The notes under the pieces were generated by a model that was not told the origin of the DNA, did not search any database, and saw only the letters and a program-made list of their open reading frames with translations. A DNA stretch of 64,000 nt from DTU098 sp964498525 (GTDB taxonomy: Bacteria; Bacillota; Desulfotomaculia; Desulfotomaculales; Pelotomaculaceae): the NCBI GenBank assembly GCA_964498525.1, contig CAZCGU010000009.1, positions 89,674 to 153,673 on the forward strand. The letters run 5' to 3'. Of this stretch, positions 1-8,748 are shown piece by piece. Each line of letters opens with the position of its first letter. Positions within the stretch are counted from its first letter, which is position 1. A program made the translations under genes and the position numbers.

Positions 1-1404
1 CGTCCCGTGGTGGCCCTGCTGCCCACGGGAACAGAACTGGTACAGCCCGGCTCCGACTTAAAGCCCGGCGACATCATTGAGTTTAACTCCCGCATGCTGG
101 GGGCCTTTGTGGAGCAATGGGGCGCCGTGGCCCGGCGCAAAGAAATAACCGTAGACGACATCGAAAAGGTGAAGAAAACCGTTGCCGCCGCCGTCGACGA
201 AGCGGACATAGTTCTGGTCAATGCCGGATCTTCAGCCGGCAGTGAGGATTTTACCGCCGATGTAATCAGTTCCCTGGGCAAGGTGCTGATCCACGGAGTG
301 GCCACCAAGCCTGGCAAGCCGGTCATCCTGGGGGTAATCGGCGGCAAGCCCGTGGTGGGCCTGCCGGGCTATCCGGTGTCTGCTTACCTTGGGCTGGACC
401 TTTTTATCAAGCCCCTGATTTTCCATAAAACGGGCCGCGTGTCCCCCGAACCCCGTATGATTGAAGCCTCTGTCTCCAGAAAACTGGTTTCCAGCCTGGG
501 CCTGGAGGAATTTGTCCGGGTAAAGCTGGGCAAGGTGGGAGAAAAGATCATCGCCACGCCCATTTCCCGGGGGGCGGGAATTCTGATGTCCCTGGTGCGG
601 GCCGATGGAATGCTCCGGGTACCCCGCTTGTCGGAGGGCTACAACGCCGGGGAAAGGGTAATGGTTGAATTGTACCGTACGCCCAGGGAAATTGTGGAGA
701 CCACCGTAATTATCGGCAGCCATGATCTGGCTCTGGATGTCCTGGCTAATTTTTTGCGTCTGAAGCACCCGGAAGCCACCCTTTCCTCGGCCAATGTGGG
801 CAGCTTCGGCGGGCTGTCCGCCTTGAAGCGGGGCGAGGCCCACTGCGCCGGGACGCATCTGCTGGACGAGGAAACCGGGGACTACAATATATCCTATGTC
901 CAAAGACTGCTGACCGGCCGGGACATGATCCTGGTCAACCTGGTGCACCGGGAGCAGGGGCTGATCCTGGCCAGGGGCAATCCCAGGGGCATCGGCGGCC
1001 TGGAGGATATAGCCCGGCAGGGATACACCTATGTCAACCGCCAGCGCGGCGCCGGCACCAGGATTCTTTTAGATTATTACCTCCGGCAGATGGGTATAGA
1101 GCCGGAGCAGATAACCGGCTATGAATTTGAAGAATACACCCACATGGGGGTGGCTGCGGCAGTTAAGGCCGGCGCGGCAGATGCCGGGATGGGTATCAGA
1201 GCCGCCGCCGCGGCCCTGGATTTGGATTTTATCAAAGTGGCGGAAGAGCGTTACGATCTTTGCATCCCGGGGGAATATTGGGACACCCCTTACATCCGAA
1301 GGCTTCTGGAGGTGATGGCCCTGCCGGAATTCCGGGAAGAAGTGCAAAAGCTGGGCGGCTATGACTTGCGCGACTGCGGCAAGGTGATCTGGCGCAGCCG
1401 GTAA
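1..1404 (+). CDS. MoeA-type molybdopterin biosynthesis protein fused to a periplasmic-binding-like domain (5' partial)
   Basis: The reading frame is open from the first base, so the start lies outside the window. The first 225 or so visible residues match the end of MoeA, which inserts molybdate into adenylated molybdopterin: a GSSAGSEDF stretch, then the GKPVVGLPGYPVSAY motif and the C-terminal beta domain. The remaining 240 residues look like the periplasmic-binding-protein-like (LysR substrate-type) domain that some Firmicutes and archaeal MoeA proteins carry, which is thought to bind molybdate or a related ligand. moaC and mog follow on the same strand, so this is a molybdenum cofactor cluster. 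Family assignment is firm; the ligand of the extra domain is not known from sequence. Confidence 0.9.
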   Translation, partial: RPVVALLPTGTELVQPGSDLKPGDIIEFNSRMLGAFVEQWGAVARRKEITVDDIEKVKKTVAAAVDEADIVLVNAGSSAGSEDFTADVISSLGKVLIHGVATKPGKPVILGVIGGKPVVGLPGYPVSAYLGLDLFIKPLIFHKTGRVSPEPRMIEASVSRKLVSSLGLEEFVRVKLGKVGEKIIATPISRGAGILMSLVRADGMLRVPRLSEGYNAGERVMVELYRTPREIVETTVIIGSHDLALDVLANFLRLKHPEATLSSANVGSFGGLSALKRGEAHCAGTHLLDEETGDYNISYVQRLLTGRDMILVNLVHREQGLILARGNPRGIGGLEDIARQGYTYVNRQRGAGTRILLDYYLRQMGIEPEQITGYEFEEYTHMGVAAAVKAGAADAGMGIRAAAAALDLDFIKVAEERYDLCIPGEYWDTPYIRRLLEVMALPEFREEVQKLGGYDLRDCGKVIWRSR

Positions 1405-1534
1405 ACTTAAGGGTTTGGACTAACAGCACCCGCGGGATGTTGCTTCCGTGTTTCGCACATCCTTTTAAACTATATTTTCTAAAACAGCGGGCCGGGCTGG
1501 GCCGGCGCACCAGAGAAACGGAGGAGTTGTTTTT

Positions 1535-2032
1535 GTGAGCGATTTAACTCACCTGGACGAACAGGGACAGGCCAGAATGGTAGAGGTGGGGGGCAAGGCG
1601 GCAACCCGCAGAGTAGCGGTGGCCCGGGGTGAAGTGAGCATGCGGCCGGAAACCCTGGAATTAATTCTGGGGGGAAAGGTTTCCAAGGGGGAGGTTTTTG
1701 CCACGGCCAGGCTGGCCGGGATTATGGCGGCAAAAAAAACTTCGGACCTGATTCCCCTTTGCCATCCCTTGACACTGACGGGAATTGATGTGGCTTTCCG
1801 CCCCGACAGGGAGAGAAACAAGGTGGAAATCGAGGCCAGGGTCCGCCTGACCGGACAGACCGGGGTGGAAATGGAGGCCCTGACGGCTGTTTCTGTGGCC
1901 GGTTTGACAATCTATGATATGTGCAAGGCCGTGGACCGGGAAATGGTTATTGGCGCGGTCAGGCTGGTCCATAAAAGCGGGGGGAAAAGCGGCACCTTTG
2001 AACGCGCCGGCGAAAGGGCCTGGGAGGCGTAA
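1535..2032 (+). CDS. moaC: cyclic pyranopterin monophosphate synthase MoaC
   Basis: The 165-residue product matches MoaC over its full usual length. MoaC acts with MoaA in the first step of molybdenum cofactor synthesis, turning the GTP-derived intermediate into cyclic pyranopterin monophosphate. Family hallmarks seen are KTSDLIPLCHPL near residue 68 and the GVEMEALTAVSVAGLTIYDM block near residue 111, followed by the KSGGKSG loop. The GTG start at 1535 sits behind GGAGG with suitable spacing. The gene lies 130 bases after the MoeA-like gene and 75 bases before mog, all on the same strand, which suggests shared transcription. Confidence 0.96.
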   Translation: MSDLTHLDEQGQARMVEVGGKAATRRVAVARGEVSMRPETLELILGGKVSKGEVFATARLAGIMAAKKTSDLIPLCHPLTLTGIDVAFRPDRERNKVEIEARVRLTGQTGVEMEALTAVSVAGLTIYDMCKAVDREMVIGAVRLVHKSGGKSGTFERAGERAWEA

Positions 2033-2107
2033 AAAATTGCAAAATAGCCGGGAATAAATATGTGCTTTGGATAAAAAAGCTATAATAACCAGGCGGGAGT
2101 GAATTTA

Positions 2108-2593
2108 ATGTATAGGATAGGCATTATCACTGTCAGCGATAAAGGCTCCCGGGGCGAGCGGGAGGACAGAAGCGGTCCGGCGATCCGGGAGATGGTTAAG
2201 GAACTGGGTGAGGTGGTAGTATACCGGATTCTGCCGGATGACCTGGAAGCACTCAAGGAGGAAATGGTCAACATGTCCGACAAGCTTAAAGTTGATCTGA
2301 TCCTGACCACCGGAGGCACCGGTTTAAGCTCCCGGGACAATACACCCGAGGCCACCCTGGCGGTTATCGGGCGCGAAGTACCGGGCCTGCCCGAGGCCAT
2401 GCGCCAGGAGAGCCTGAAGAAAACAAAACATGCCATGCTTTCCAGAGCCGTTGCCGGTGTGCGCAACGGGACCCTGATTATCAATTTGCCCGGAAGCGTT
2501 AAAGGTGTCCAGGAATGCCTGGAGGTGATCCTGCCGGCCCTGCCCCATGGGTTGGATATCCTCACCGGCCGGGGTGGCGAGTGCGGTTCCTGA
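2108..2593 (+). CDS. mog: molybdenum cofactor biosynthesis protein, MogA/MoaB family (molybdopterin adenylyltransferase)
   Basis: This MogA/MoaB-family protein adenylates molybdopterin before metal insertion. The sequence shows the N-terminal IGIITVSDKGSRGEREDRSG block, the TTGGTGLSSRDNTPEA motif that binds the pterin, and the LPGSVKGVQECLE block close to the end. I prefer the ATG at 2108 over the in-frame GTG at 2099, because the GTG overlaps the Shine-Dalgarno GGGAG while the ATG follows it by about 8 bases. The resulting 161 residues are the usual length. It is the last gene of the molybdenum cofactor group. Confidence 0.93.
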   Translation: MYRIGIITVSDKGSRGEREDRSGPAIREMVKELGEVVVYRILPDDLEALKEEMVNMSDKLKVDLILTTGGTGLSSRDNTPEATLAVIGREVPGLPEAMRQESLKKTKHAMLSRAVAGVRNGTLIINLPGSVKGVQECLEVILPALPHGLDILTGRGGECGS

Positions 2594-2769
2594 AAAAGAC
2601 GGAAAGAATATTTTTAACAACCCGTATAAAATTACCGGGAGTTGGGAAAATATTTCTATAGAAGCTAAAAAAATACCTTAAGTGCGAGATAGAAGAAGGA
2701 TTTCAAAGCAAATTCCAGCAAACCCCTATTTATTTGCGAATAAAAAGGAAAAATATATGAAGATTTAAT

Positions 2770-2798
2770 TTGCTTTTGATTTCCCAATTCTATATTAT
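2770..2798 (+). promoter_or_regulatory. sigma-A promoter of groES-groEL
   Basis: A -35 box TTGCTT (2770-2775) and a -10 box TATTAT (2793-2798) are separated by 17 bases. The predicted transcription start falls just before the CIRCE element, the normal layout for HrcA-controlled chaperone operons. Confidence 0.75.
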
Positions 2799-2811
2799 AT
2801 TTACGTAGGTA

Positions 2812-2838
2812 CTAGCACTCGCCTATACTGAGTGCTAA
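2812..2838 (+). promoter_or_regulatory. CIRCE operator (HrcA binding site)
   Basis: The inverted repeat has arms ctAGCACTC and GAGTGCTaa around a 9-base spacer, matching the CIRCE consensus apart from one base at the outer left edge. It lies just after the promoter and about 37 bases before groES. In the known system HrcA binds CIRCE and represses groES-groEL until heat shock draws GroEL away from HrcA. Confidence 0.95.
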
Positions 2839-2874
2839 CAAGAAAAGCAAACCAACCAGTAAGGAGGGGTTTAA

Positions 2875-3159
2875 GTGATCAGACCATTAGGTGAAAGGGT
2901 ATTGGTGAAGCCCTTGCCCAGCGAGGAAAAGACAAGGGGAGGAATTGTCCTGCCGGACACCGCTAAAGAAAAGCCCCAGGAGGGTGAAGTCGTAGCTGTT
3001 GGATCCGGAAAATTGCTGGAGACCGGACAGCGTGTGCCCATCGATCTAAAACCCGGGGACAAGATTCTTTTTTCCAAGTATGCCGGAAACGAAGTCAAGA
3101 TTAACGATGTTGAGTATCTAATCATGAGAGAATCCGATATCCTGGGCGTTATCGAGTAA
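2875..3159 (+). CDS. groES: co-chaperonin GroES
   Basis: The 94-residue product is a full-length GroES, the heptameric lid of the GroEL folding chamber. It starts IRPLGERVLVKPL and contains the mobile loop with TRGGIVLPDTAKEKPQ and the conserved GDKILFSKYAG. The GTG start at 2875 follows a strong AAGGAGGGG. It is 25 bases upstream of groEL and shares the CIRCE-controlled promoter. Confidence 0.97.
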   Translation: MIRPLGERVLVKPLPSEEKTRGGIVLPDTAKEKPQEGEVVAVGSGKLLETGQRVPIDLKPGDKILFSKYAGNEVKINDVEYLIMRESDILGVIE

Positions 3160-3184
3160 ACGGAGTTTAGAAGGAGGTAAAACG

Positions 3185-4828
3185 ATGGCAGGCAAAGAGA
3201 TTGTTTTTAGCGAAGATGCCAGGCGAGCCCTTGAAAAAGGGGTTAACGCCCTGGCCGAAGCCGTAAAGATTACCCTCGGCCCCAAAGGCCGCAACGTAGT
3301 CCTGGAGAAAAAGTTCGGGTCACCCATGATTACCAACGACGGTGTGACCATAGCCAGGGAAATTGAACTTTCCGACCCCCTGGAAAACATGGGGGCCCAG
3401 CTGGTAAAGGAAGTCGCCACCAAGACCAATGATGTAGCCGGAGACGGCACCACAACCGCCTGTTTGCTGGCCCAGGCAATTGTGCGGGAAGGTATGAAAA
3501 ACGTAGCGGCCGGCGCCAATCCGATGATTATTAAGCGCGGTATTGAAAAAGCCGTGGAAAAAGCCGTTGAAATCATTAAGGATTCAGCCAAGCCCATTGA
3601 AAGCAAATCGGCAATTGCCCAGGTTGCAACCATTTCCGCCAACGACGAAGTAATTGGAAACCTCATTGCGGACGCCATGGAAAAGGTGGGCAAGGACGGA
3701 GTCATTACCGTCGAGGAGTCCAAGGGCACCACAACAAACTTGGAAGTTGTGGAAGGCATGAATTTTGACCGGGGTTATATTTCCCCTTATATGATTACAG
3801 ATACCGATAAAATGGAAGCCAACTTAAACGATCCTTATATACTTATTACCGATAAAAAGATCTCGGCTGTAGCCGACCTCCTGCCGCTGCTGGAAAAAAT
3901 AGTCCAGTCCGGCAAGCAGGTGCTCATTATCGCCGAAGACGTCGAGGGCGAAGCCCTGGCCACCCTGGTTCTGAACAAGCTCCGGGGGACCATCCAGTGT
4001 GTTGCCGTTAAGGCGCCGGGCTTTGGCGACAGGCGGGAGAGAATGCTGGAAGACATCGCCATCCTTACCGGCGGCAATGTTATTACCGAGAAATTGGGCC
4101 TGAAACTGGACAAAGCCGGGATCGAGCATTTGGGCAGGGCCAGCAAAGTCCGAGTTAAGAAAGAAGAAACCATTATTGTCGGGGGAGCCGGCAATACGGA
4201 CGAAATTACCAAGCGGGTGTCCCAGATTAAGCTGCAGATTGAAGACACCACCTCCGAGTTTGACCGGGAGAAGCTTCAGGAGCGTCTGGCCAAGCTGGCT
4301 GGCGGCGTGGCGGTTGTTCAGGTAGGCGCCGCAACTGAAACCGAAATGAAGGAGAAGAAGCTCCGTATTGACGACGCCCTGAACGCCACCCGGGCGGCCG
4401 TAGAAGAGGGCATCGTTTCCGGAGGCGGCGTGATTTACATTTCCGCCTTAAAAGGACTGGATGGCTTGACCACCGGCGACACAGACGAAAAGACCGGTGT
4501 CAATATCGTCCGCCGGGCCCTGGAAGAACCCCTGCGCCAGATTGCCAACAACGCGGGGCTGGAAGGCTCCATCGTTGTGGAAAAAGTAAAGAATACGGAA
4601 TCCGGTATTGGCTTTGACGCCCTCACGGCCGAGTTTGTCAACATGATTGACGCCGGTATCGTAGACCCGGCCAAGGTAACCCGCTCGGCCCTGCAAAACG
4701 CGGCCAGCATCGCGGCCATGATCCTGACCACCGAAACCCTCGTTGCCGACAAACCTGAAAAGGACAAGGATCCCATGGCCGGCATGGGCGGCATGGGCGG
4801 TATGGGTGGCATGGGCGGCATGATGTAA
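3185..4828 (+). CDS. groEL: chaperonin GroEL
   Basis: The 547-residue product is a complete group I chaperonin. The ATP-binding segments are visible, including VAGDGTTTACLLAQAI near residue 85 and the GGGV motif near residue 413. The C-terminus is the usual glycine-methionine repeat (GGMGGMGGMGGMM). An AAGGAGG Shine-Dalgarno precedes the ATG. It forms an operon with groES under CIRCE/HrcA control and is highly similar in style to other Peptococcaceae GroEL proteins. Confidence 0.98.
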   Translation: MAGKEIVFSEDARRALEKGVNALAEAVKITLGPKGRNVVLEKKFGSPMITNDGVTIAREIELSDPLENMGAQLVKEVATKTNDVAGDGTTTACLLAQAIVREGMKNVAAGANPMIIKRGIEKAVEKAVEIIKDSAKPIESKSAIAQVATISANDEVIGNLIADAMEKVGKDGVITVEESKGTTTNLEVVEGMNFDRGYISPYMITDTDKMEANLNDPYILITDKKISAVADLLPLLEKIVQSGKQVLIIAEDVEGEALATLVLNKLRGTIQCVAVKAPGFGDRRERMLEDIAILTGGNVITEKLGLKLDKAGIEHLGRASKVRVKKEETIIVGGAGNTDEITKRVSQIKLQIEDTTSEFDREKLQERLAKLAGGVAVVQVGAATETEMKEKKLRIDDALNATRAAVEEGIVSGGGVIYISALKGLDGLTTGDTDEKTGVNIVRRALEEPLRQIANNAGLEGSIVVEKVKNTESGIGFDALTAEFVNMIDAGIVDPAKVTRSALQNAASIAAMILTTETLVADKPEKDKDPMAGMGGMGGMGGMGGMM

Positions 4829-5094
4829 GTAAACGCTCAGAAAGCTAGATATACAAAGGAGTACAAGGTTTTAAATCCTAGTAAATTACCCAAAGGTAAC
4901 AATCAAAGTAACATTTTCTGATAAAAAATAAAACCCGTTGACTCAAGGCTCTGAAATTAGAGGTTTCTCATTAGTTCGCTGAACTTTTGAGGGACCCCTT
5001 TCTTTTTGCACCTGTTCGGATCCCAAAAAAACCCTTATAAAACGCAGGTTTTTCGCTGTTTAAGGGAGAATCTAAAAGGGGGTGGTGATCCCCT

Positions 5095-6228
5095 GTGACC
5101 TTCGATATTCTTTTATGCGACCTGGACGCCTTCTTTGCCTCCGTCGAACAGCGCGACCACCCGGAATACGCCGGTAAGCCTGTTATCGTCGGCGGCCGGG
5201 CGGAGGCGCGCGGCGTGGTTTCCACGTGTTCATACATAGCCAGGAAATTTGGCGTGCACTCAGCCATGCCCACGGGCCGGGCTGCAAGACTATGTCCGGG
5301 CGCAATCTTTCTGCCGGTGGACATGGACCTCTACCGCCGGGTTTCAGCCCAGGTGTTTTCTATTTACGCCCGCTACACAGATCACATGGAAAAGGTGTCA
5401 ATTGACGAAGCTTATCTTGCCGTACCGCAAAGGCACGGGTTAGAAATAGCCCGGGAGATTTATGATGCGGTACGGCAGGAACTGAACCTGCCCGTTTCCA
5501 TAGGCGTGGGCGGCAATAAAATCCTGGCCAAAATGGCCTGCGACCTGGGCAAACCGGGCCTCAGGCAGTTAAGGAAAGAGGACCTGCCCGGTGCAATCTG
5601 GCCGCTGCCCGTTAGCAAACTGCACGGGATTGGCCCTAAAACCGAAAACAAATTGAAGCGTGCCGGCATAAAAACAATAGGCCAGCTGGCGGGCTATTCC
5701 GAAGACAAGCTTGCTGAGATGTTTGGCGTCTATGGCCCAATACTTCGCCAACATGCCAGTGGCATAGATAACAGCGGGATTCCGGGCGGGCGAAAAATAA
5801 AGTCTATTGGAGAGGAAACCACTTTTATAAGTGATATATTCCGGCAGGAGGAAGTGCTGGCCGAACTTCTGAAATTAACCGGGCAGGTTGGCTACAGGCT
5901 GAGAAAAAGGGAATTAAAGGCAAAGACAGTATCAATAAAACTTCGTTTTGCCGATTTTACCACCATTACCAGGGCGCGGACGCTCAACGAAGCAATTGAA
6001 GGTGACGGAGCTATATATAAAATAGCCCGTGATCTGTTTATAGCCAACTGCGGCCGCCCGCCGTGGAGGTTGGTTGGGGTGCAGTTATCCAAACTGGATT
6101 CCCACGAGCAGATGTCTTTGATTCAGGAAAAAGACGAGAAGTTAAGCAGGGCTGTTGACAGGCTGAAGGATAAATACGGCATGGACGCAGTGAAAAGGGC
6201 GGTGCTGCTGCAGCCTCCTGCCAAGTAA
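5095..6228 (+). CDS. dinB: DNA polymerase IV (Y-family translesion polymerase)
   Basis: The 377-residue protein has the standard order of a DinB polymerase. A catalytic DLDAFFASVEQ lies near residue 9, YIARKFGVHSAMP near residue 46, the second metal motif KVSIDEAYL near residue 100, a helix-hairpin-helix region near residues 175-200, and the little-finger domain after about residue 240. It copies damaged templates with low fidelity. The GTG start at 5095 follows a GGGGGTGGTG purine run. Its end is 130 bases from the convergent Fic gene, and it is the last ordinary gene before the accessory island. Confidence 0.96.
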   Translation: MTFDILLCDLDAFFASVEQRDHPEYAGKPVIVGGRAEARGVVSTCSYIARKFGVHSAMPTGRAARLCPGAIFLPVDMDLYRRVSAQVFSIYARYTDHMEKVSIDEAYLAVPQRHGLEIAREIYDAVRQELNLPVSIGVGGNKILAKMACDLGKPGLRQLRKEDLPGAIWPLPVSKLHGIGPKTENKLKRAGIKTIGQLAGYSEDKLAEMFGVYGPILRQHASGIDNSGIPGGRKIKSIGEETTFISDIFRQEEVLAELLKLTGQVGYRLRKRELKAKTVSIKLRFADFTTITRARTLNEAIEGDGAIYKIARDLFIANCGRPPWRLVGVQLSKLDSHEQMSLIQEKDEKLSRAVDRLKDKYGMDAVKRAVLLQPPAK

Positions 6229-6357
6229 AAATGCAAGTGACGAGAGCCTCGAATAAATTTCTTTATGCGTTTATTATTTTATAGAAAAGTAAAGTCTGAC
6301 AACTCTACAGTGTAGCTACGGGAACCGTGAACCGCCCCTGTGGTAGCCGTGGCAGGA

Positions 6358-7398
6358 TCAGGTTCTTTTCCACCTGGCATAACGGCCTGGCACGATACAA
6401 TCAACAAGTCCTTCATTCTTTAATGTGCCAAGAACTCTATGTATTGTTGGCCGGCTTGCATTCGGGCAAGCCCGCTCAATGTCCTGAATAGAAAATTCCC
6501 CATGAAAATGCAACACGATTTCTCTTATTAAAGCAGTTTTTGTGCCTCGTTGATGTTCTGCAAGATTTACCCGTTCTTCAAATTTTTTATAGGCCGCTAT
6601 AAGGACGCCCAGTGAATATTCAAGCCATGGAACAGGATTATGTTCACGCTCATGCCAGCCTTGCGAAGATATTTCAAGGGAGCTGTAATAAGTTTCCTTG
6701 CTGTGTTCAATAATTCTTTCGAGAGGAATGAATCTGCCGACTTCAAAACCGGCCTGGTACAGCAATAATAGAGTCAGCAGCCGGGACATCCGTCCATTGC
6801 CGTCATTAAAGGGGTGGATGCAAAGAAAGTCGAGAATAAAAGCAAATACTAAAACAAGGTCATCAATTTCGCCCTTATTGCGGTAGGTATTGAAGCTATC
6901 GCAAAGTTCATCCATAGCGCTGGGTACCAGAAATGCTTTAACGGGCACAAACCTTACCCTTTTCGGTCCATCGGCTAATGTTTCCTCAATCACATTCTCT
7001 GAATGTTTCCATTTACCACCGGACTGGGGCAGATACTTGTACATGTCCCTGTGAAGCTGCAGGATGATTTGTGGTTTGATAGGTATATGGGCAGCGGAAG
7101 CGTGGATCTCCGCCAGTACGTTACGGTAACCGGATACTTCAGCTTCATTCCTGTCCCTGGGGGTAGTTTTCTGCCGCATTATTTCTTTAAGTTTTTGATT
7201 GGAAACTTTAATACCTTCGATCCGGTTCGAAGATTCGGCACTTTGTATTTCAGCGATTTCCTGCAGCGTACTGAGGATTTCCGGGGACTGCTGGTAAAAT
7301 AAGTCCTGCTTTCCTTTGTATTCATTTATCTTAGCTATGGCTGTAACAATGTTTAAAGGTATAGCACTCAGTTTTTCCAGTGATTTCAAATCGAGCAC
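6358..7398 (-). CDS. Fic family protein (class II, with inhibitory helix and C-terminal winged helix)
   Basis: Fic enzymes usually transfer AMP to hydroxyl groups of target proteins. The complete active motif HPFNDGNGRMSR is at residues 195-206. An N-terminal inhibitory helix with the S-xxx-EG signature (SNRIEG, residues 57-62) marks it as class II, where the toxin and its inhibitor are one chain. The last 60 residues look like a winged helix. The GTG start at 7398 has AAGGA directly upstream. It runs convergently to dinB and marks the left edge of the accessory island. The target is unknown; a DNA-binding or self-regulating role is plausible from the winged helix. Confidence 0.92.
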   Translation of the reverse strand: MLDLKSLEKLSAIPLNIVTAIAKINEYKGKQDLFYQQSPEILSTLQEIAEIQSAESSNRIEGIKVSNQKLKEIMRQKTTPRDRNEAEVSGYRNVLAEIHASAAHIPIKPQIILQLHRDMYKYLPQSGGKWKHSENVIEETLADGPKRVRFVPVKAFLVPSAMDELCDSFNTYRNKGEIDDLVLVFAFILDFLCIHPFNDGNGRMSRLLTLLLLYQAGFEVGRFIPLERIIEHSKETYYSSLEISSQGWHEREHNPVPWLEYSLGVLIAAYKKFEERVNLAEHQRGTKTALIREIVLHFHGEFSIQDIERACPNASRPTIHRVLGTLKNEGLVDCIVPGRYARWKRT

Positions 7399-7616
7399 AT
7401 CCTTAAAAACAAGATCATTAATGTAATCATTTTAAACCCAAGGTTATCATGAGTAAAGGTGCATGATCACATTGTACCAGATAATGTAATGATCGGATAA
7501 AAACGGGCATGTTGACTAGCAGCAGTTTTTTACTTATCATTGGAAGATCAGACAGTATATGTTGACTGCATCGTGGATTGCTGGCAGGATTATGATTAGC
7601 TGGTGTGGTAAATTGG

Positions 7617-7671
7617 GGACAGGTGGGACAGGTTGAAAGCGCCGGTGCGGGGACAGAGGGACTCTTGTCCC
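7617..7671. repeat. GGGGACA/TGTCCC palindromic repeat (copy 1)
   Basis: The stretch contains three GGGACA-type motifs and an inverted TGTCCC. The last pair can fold as GGGACAGAGGGAC against TCTTGTCCC. The same motif is repeated at 8750-8800. Short palindromes of this kind are often REP-like elements moved by Y1-type (TnpA-REP) transposases, but no such transposase is seen in this window. Confidence 0.6.
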
Positions 7672-8074
7672 AAATCCAGTTAGAATATTTGGCCAGGCGC
7701 CCGTAAAAAGAATTTTTTATATTGCAGGTGTTAGATATTATATTGGCTGTGAAGGCGAAGATTGTAATAAAGCCCTTCATTTAGAGGCTGGGAATAAACT
7801 AAAACTAGATCTAGACCCTAAAAACCAATATGATAAAAATGCAATTAAAATAATTGATTCAAAGGGAAACCATGTGGGATATTTGCCGAGATACTACAGT
7901 GAAAGCGTGACAACTATCCTTAAAAAAGGAGCCCGATATAGCTGTATTGTATTGGAAGTAAATAAACAAAATGAATGTCATGAATGTGTAAAAGTAAAAT
8001 TAGAAGTTTACACTGACACTGGGGAGATTAATACCAGGGTGGCGAGTTCTGGTCCCCTGTTTTGGCAGGAATAG
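7637..8074 (+). pseudogene. HIRAN domain fragment
   Basis: The frame is open from 7637 to 8074 but has no usable start before 7874. Its translation matches a HIRAN domain: FYIAGVRYYIGCEGEDCNKA, then LKLDLDPKNQYDKNAIKI, then HVGYLPRYYSESV. HIRAN domains bind 3' DNA ends and sit at the N-terminus of Rad5/HLTF-like helicases or in phage-defence proteins. The upstream part of the frame runs through the GGGGACA repeat and is not protein-like, so the gene has probably lost its beginning. The following fragment at 8062 may be another part of the same gene. Confidence 0.6.
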
Positions 8075-8337
8075 GCGCCGCTGAAACCAGAAGCCAGTAT
8101 GCCTTAAGTGCGATATTTTTTAAACTTTTACGCGGCAAGAGTTTAGCCGGGGTTCGGATAAAAGGAGCGCTGGCTTTTGTTACTCCCATTTTGCTGCACG
8201 GGGGAATCCCCAGATCATGCTTTGGGGAGTTTTATGAGAAGGTAGTAAAACATTTCATGCAGAAAAGACTGGTTGAGGAAAATCAAATCAGGAACGAAAT
8301 AGCCATTATCAAGAATAGTTACCGTTTGCAGGTTTAA
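8062..8337 (+). pseudogene. fragment of an unrecognised protein after the HIRAN piece
   Basis: This 91-codon open frame overlaps the end of the HIRAN fragment by 13 bases. The segment with RIKGALAFVTPILLHGGIP looks like the inside of a folded protein rather than the start of one, and no Shine-Dalgarno precedes the ATG. It is best read as the frameshifted continuation or neighbour of the HIRAN protein. I do not recognise the family. The two pieces together suggest the remains of a larger defence-type gene. Confidence 0.35.
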
Positions 8338-8412
8338 AGATGAAATCTGGGATGACCTGGGGGCAATGAAAAAGAGAAGAAAATAGATGCCCCGGATTAG
8401 GAGGCTGATATT

Positions 8413-8733
8413 ATGCAATGTTATATCTGCGACAGCAATATGACACAAGTGCAGAAGGATGTAGAAACAACATGGAAAGGCAAGACGGTTGTCTTTAAGG
8501 GTATAAATGTCTATGTCTGTGATTCATGTGGTGAGGAAGCTTATGAGCCGGATGATGTCAAAGCGATGCAATATTTTATAGAAGGCGCCATAAAGAAGAA
8601 TGAATACCCTGAAATTATGGATTTAGAGGAAGTGGCGGATTTTTTTCGGGTCAGCAACCAAACCATCTATAACATGCTCAGGGCTGGAAAGCTGCCTGCA
8701 GTTAAAGTAGGACGGGAATGGAGAAAAGCCTGA
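8413..8733 (+). CDS. YgiT-type zinc finger and helix-turn-helix protein (MqsA/excisionase-like antitoxin)
   Basis: The first 50 residues hold two zinc-binding pairs, CYIC and CDSC, with the YgiT/MqsA spacing. The last 40 residues (EVADFFRVSNQTIYNMLRAG) form an excisionase-type helix-turn-helix. Proteins of this build act as antitoxins and repress their own operon. A GGAGG lies 6 bases before the ATG. No MqsR-like toxin is next to it, so it looks like an orphan. The helix-turn-helix normally continues past the VGREW motif, but here the frame stops four codons later, shortly before a GGGGACA palindrome, so the C-terminus may be cut short. Confidence 0.75.
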   Translation: MQCYICDSNMTQVQKDVETTWKGKTVVFKGINVYVCDSCGEEAYEPDDVKAMQYFIEGAIKKNEYPEIMDLEEVADFFRVSNQTIYNMLRAGKLPAVKVGREWRKA

Positions 8734-8748
8734 CCTCCGAATTGTTTT

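Noticed and set aside
232..948. Long minus-strand open frame inside the MoeA-like gene
   Set aside because: It is the antisense shadow of a well-supported gene; its translation has no family features.
3118..3759. Minus-strand frame of 213 codons inside groEL
   Set aside because: Ser/Thr/Ala-rich shadow of groEL on the other strand.
7427..7780. Minus-strand frame of 117 codons
   Set aside because: No ribosome site; runs through the GGGGACA repeat and opposes the HIRAN reading frame, which is protein-like.
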